The notes under the pieces are model-generated. The model ran no database searches, had not been told where the DNA came from, and was given only the letters and a program-made list of their open reading frames with translations. Both the position numbers and the translations under genes were made by a program. A DNA stretch of 64,000 nt from Pestalotiopsis fici W106-1 (lineage: Eukaryota > Ascomycota > Sordariomycetes > Amphisphaeriales > Sporocadaceae), in contig NW_006917099.1 in NCBI RefSeq assembly GCF_000516985.1, positions 2,186,685 through 2,250,684 on the forward strand. The letters are read 5' to 3'. Below are positions 63,322 to 64,000 of the stretch, piece after piece. Numbering within the stretch: position 1 is the stretch's first letter; each line of letters starts with the position of its first letter.

Positions 63322-63477
63322 TCAGCCACCACCACCACGACTTGCGATAACCGGAATGCAAAGACCAATGAATTGTCCGGCCACTTCGGCTCCCGCGACG
63401 AGACACATTTGGCCGATAAACACAGAGAGACTACCTACCATTTCTGGGCCGGGAATTGTCTGATTGGTGGACGACAT
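63322..63477 (-). CDS. possible 51-residue membrane peptide
   Basis: An uninterrupted frame of 51 codons begins at ATG 63477 and ends at TGA 63322, convergent with URC1 and 187 bp from it. It starts MSSTNQTIPGPEM, then has one hydrophobic stretch of about 30 residues rich in Ala, Val, Ile and Gly (GSLSVFIGQMCLVAGAEVAG and following), and ends in a Gly run. The peptide has a plausible single-pass or hairpin membrane topology, but I do not recognise a family. A GTAGGT donor inside the frame means the true gene could be spliced and longer. Confidence 0.3.
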   Translation of the reverse strand: MSSTNQTIPGPEMVGSLSVFIGQMCLVAGAEVAGQFIGLCIPVIASRGGGG

Positions 63478-64000
63478 GCTGAAGCGTCGTGAGCTGTCCA
63501 CTTATGCTGCACCATGTATCGGTTTCAATGGGGCATAAGTTGCGGTAAGTAAGCAGACAGGCCAGTAGGTAGGCAAAGCTGAACATAGGCTCTCTGGGCA
63601 AGCCAAGGCCGAGCGCTCTGAACGCGATGAGCCGGAGCCTGTCACGGAATAGAGGGAGAAAAAAAAAATGTCGCAAATGGACTGCAAACACCTGTCATAC
63701 GCTCGGTTATTGGAGCAGATGTAGAGTATTACTCGTGACTCGATAACCACTGGCAAATCGGCAATGACGCCCGTTGGTTCGGCGACTCGGAGACTGCAGC
63801 AACGGAACGAATAGCGACCAGTTCTTTTTCTTACAGCCAGCCAGCCAGCCAGACGGCATGCCCACCCAACACACAAAGGAGCCTACCAACGTAGCATACG
63901 TTTTCAGTATGTAATACCGTACGGACCGGTGAGCAGTGCTAAGGTGACATGTCTGCTGTTCGGCGCTCGTGTTGTGAATTGGAACGGGTCTCCAACGTTT
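63478..64000. other. right flank, no gene recognised
   Basis: No coding signal is recognised apart from the upstream region of the small minus-strand frame. A CAGC run lies at 63834-63852. Confidence 0.55.
63834..63852. repeat. CAGC tetranucleotide microsatellite
   Basis: Just under five tandem CAGC units, close to the right edge. Confidence 0.85.

Overview
The window is nuclear DNA of a filamentous ascomycete (Pezizomycotina, probably Sordariomycetes and perhaps Hypocreales). Most genes carry short introns, about 50 to 165 nt, with GTANGT-type donors, CTNAC-like branch points and a terminal YAG. Intergenic regions are long and rich in CT tracts and homopolymers. The proteins are typical of filamentous fungi: SamB, a Rheb GTPase, a WAPL cohesin-release factor, a class V myosin and the URC1 family. 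I placed the window by protein recognition and gene architecture only; no database search was possible.

Layout: 1-5482 is a gene-poor flank and a long leader, followed by samB (MYND finger, +). A 2.7 kb gap precedes a non-canonical eIF4E (+), an EF-hand protein (-) and DED1 (-). PRE1 (proteasome beta-4, -) and RRP9 (U3 snoRNP, +) are divergent. Then come Rheb (+), seryl-tRNA synthetase (+), a ZUFSP/C78 ubiquitin peptidase (+), HAM1 (-), FAP7/AK6 (-), class V myosin (-), phosphoglycerate dehydrogenase (-), NAP1 (-), a P5B ATPase (+), WAPL (-), uracil phosphoribosyltransferase (+), ELF1 (-), a URC1-type GTP cyclohydrolase II homologue (+) and a possible 51-codon membrane peptide gene (-). All named genes look intact. 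Exon models were built by hand and each sums to a whole number of codons.

Most genes are unrelated housekeeping functions: translation and ribosome synthesis, chromatin, proteostasis, transport, nucleotide hygiene and serine metabolism. Two relationships stand out. UPRT and the URC1 homologue lie about 2.2 kb apart with only ELF1 between them, and both belong to the fungal uracil salvage/URC catabolic route. The serine-biosynthesis gene has an exact Gcn4/CPC1-type site and a TATA box just upstream.

No mobile element, biosynthetic cluster, tRNA, rRNA or CRISPR array was found. The unusual signals are mostly in gene structure: a start codon split by an intron (PRE1), a coding exon that is only the ATG (EF-hand gene), a 4-nt microexon (URC1), an in-frame stop-free intron and a tandem acceptor (ZUFSP), and a terminal microexon that supplies a CaaX box (NAP1). 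A compact cluster of nested inverted repeats near 60.36-60.41 kb is also unexplained.
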